DNA of 64,000 nt, from contig JAKNDB010000092.1 in the NCBI GenBank assembly GCA_024305405.1, positions 2,821,501 through 2,885,500 of the forward strand. Reading direction: 5' to 3'. The stretch comes from Dirofilaria immitis. Lineage: Eukaryota > Nematoda > Chromadorea > Rhabditida > Onchocercidae. This document shows positions 63,991 to 64,000 of this stretch, piece after piece; position 1 is the first letter of the stretch, and each line of letters begins with the position of its first letter. The notes beneath the pieces are model-generated. The model was not told where the DNA came from. It saw nothing but the letters and a program-made list of their open reading frames with translations, and made no database searches. Both the position numbers and the translations under genes were made by a program.

Positions 63991-64000
63991 TTTTCGTTCT

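Noticed and set aside
1..64000. Bacterial contig, CRISPR arrays, prophage or LTR/non-LTR retrotransposons with coding capacity.
   Set aside because: Genes are intron-rich and eukaryotic; no direct-repeat/spacer array, reverse transcriptase, integrase or transposase motif appeared in any frame inspected. The bacterial pieces are short fossils.

Overview
The window is AT-rich eukaryotic DNA with short, phase-consistent introns (GT...AG, acceptors of the TTTCAG/TTTTAG type). It carries decayed fragments of Wolbachia housekeeping genes and an almost exact nematode SL1 spliced-leader sequence. Together these point to the nuclear genome of a filarial nematode, or a close relative, that has or had Wolbachia. 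The species cannot be fixed from the sequence alone.

Layout. Positions 1-28,800 are gene-poor. They hold a degenerate tRNA-Arg(CCG) near the left edge, a mosaic of Wolbachia gene pieces at about 3.4-4.1 kb (glyA, malic enzyme, valS) bounded by a 71-bp duplicated sequence, two short protein-coding candidates (a membrane-anchored ORF at 8.56 kb and a secreted peptide at 9.4-9.6 kb), microsatellites, and small dispersed repeats. Positions 28.8-46.0 kb hold the gene-dense part: four head-to-tail minus-strand genes. In transcription order they are Elongin A (TFIIS-N domain, BC-box, C-terminal domain), a 15-exon RRM/SR-rich protein ending in a periphilin-type C-terminal domain, a small unrecognised 5-exon gene, and a TAF1A-like subunit of the RNA polymerase I selectivity factor. 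I built the four models exon by exon and the splice phases close. From 46 to 58 kb I see only simple repeats and the SL1-like locus (about 49.2 kb). From 58.0 to 62.9 kb lies a plus-strand rhodopsin-like GPCR with large introns, and at the right edge one exon of another minus-strand gene.

The minus-strand cluster groups nuclear transcription and chromatin factors: Pol II elongation (Elongin A), RNA-binding/silencing (periphilin-like) and Pol I initiation (TAF1A). Short gaps between the last three genes allow a polycistronic, trans-spliced unit, but that is inference. A recurrent anomaly runs through three of these genes: at seven A-runs in the coding strand the frame breaks by exactly one base, always as if one A were missing. 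Each exon's phase arithmetic closes if one A is added. Homopolymer contraction in the assembly is the simplest cause; slippage-type recoding is the alternative.
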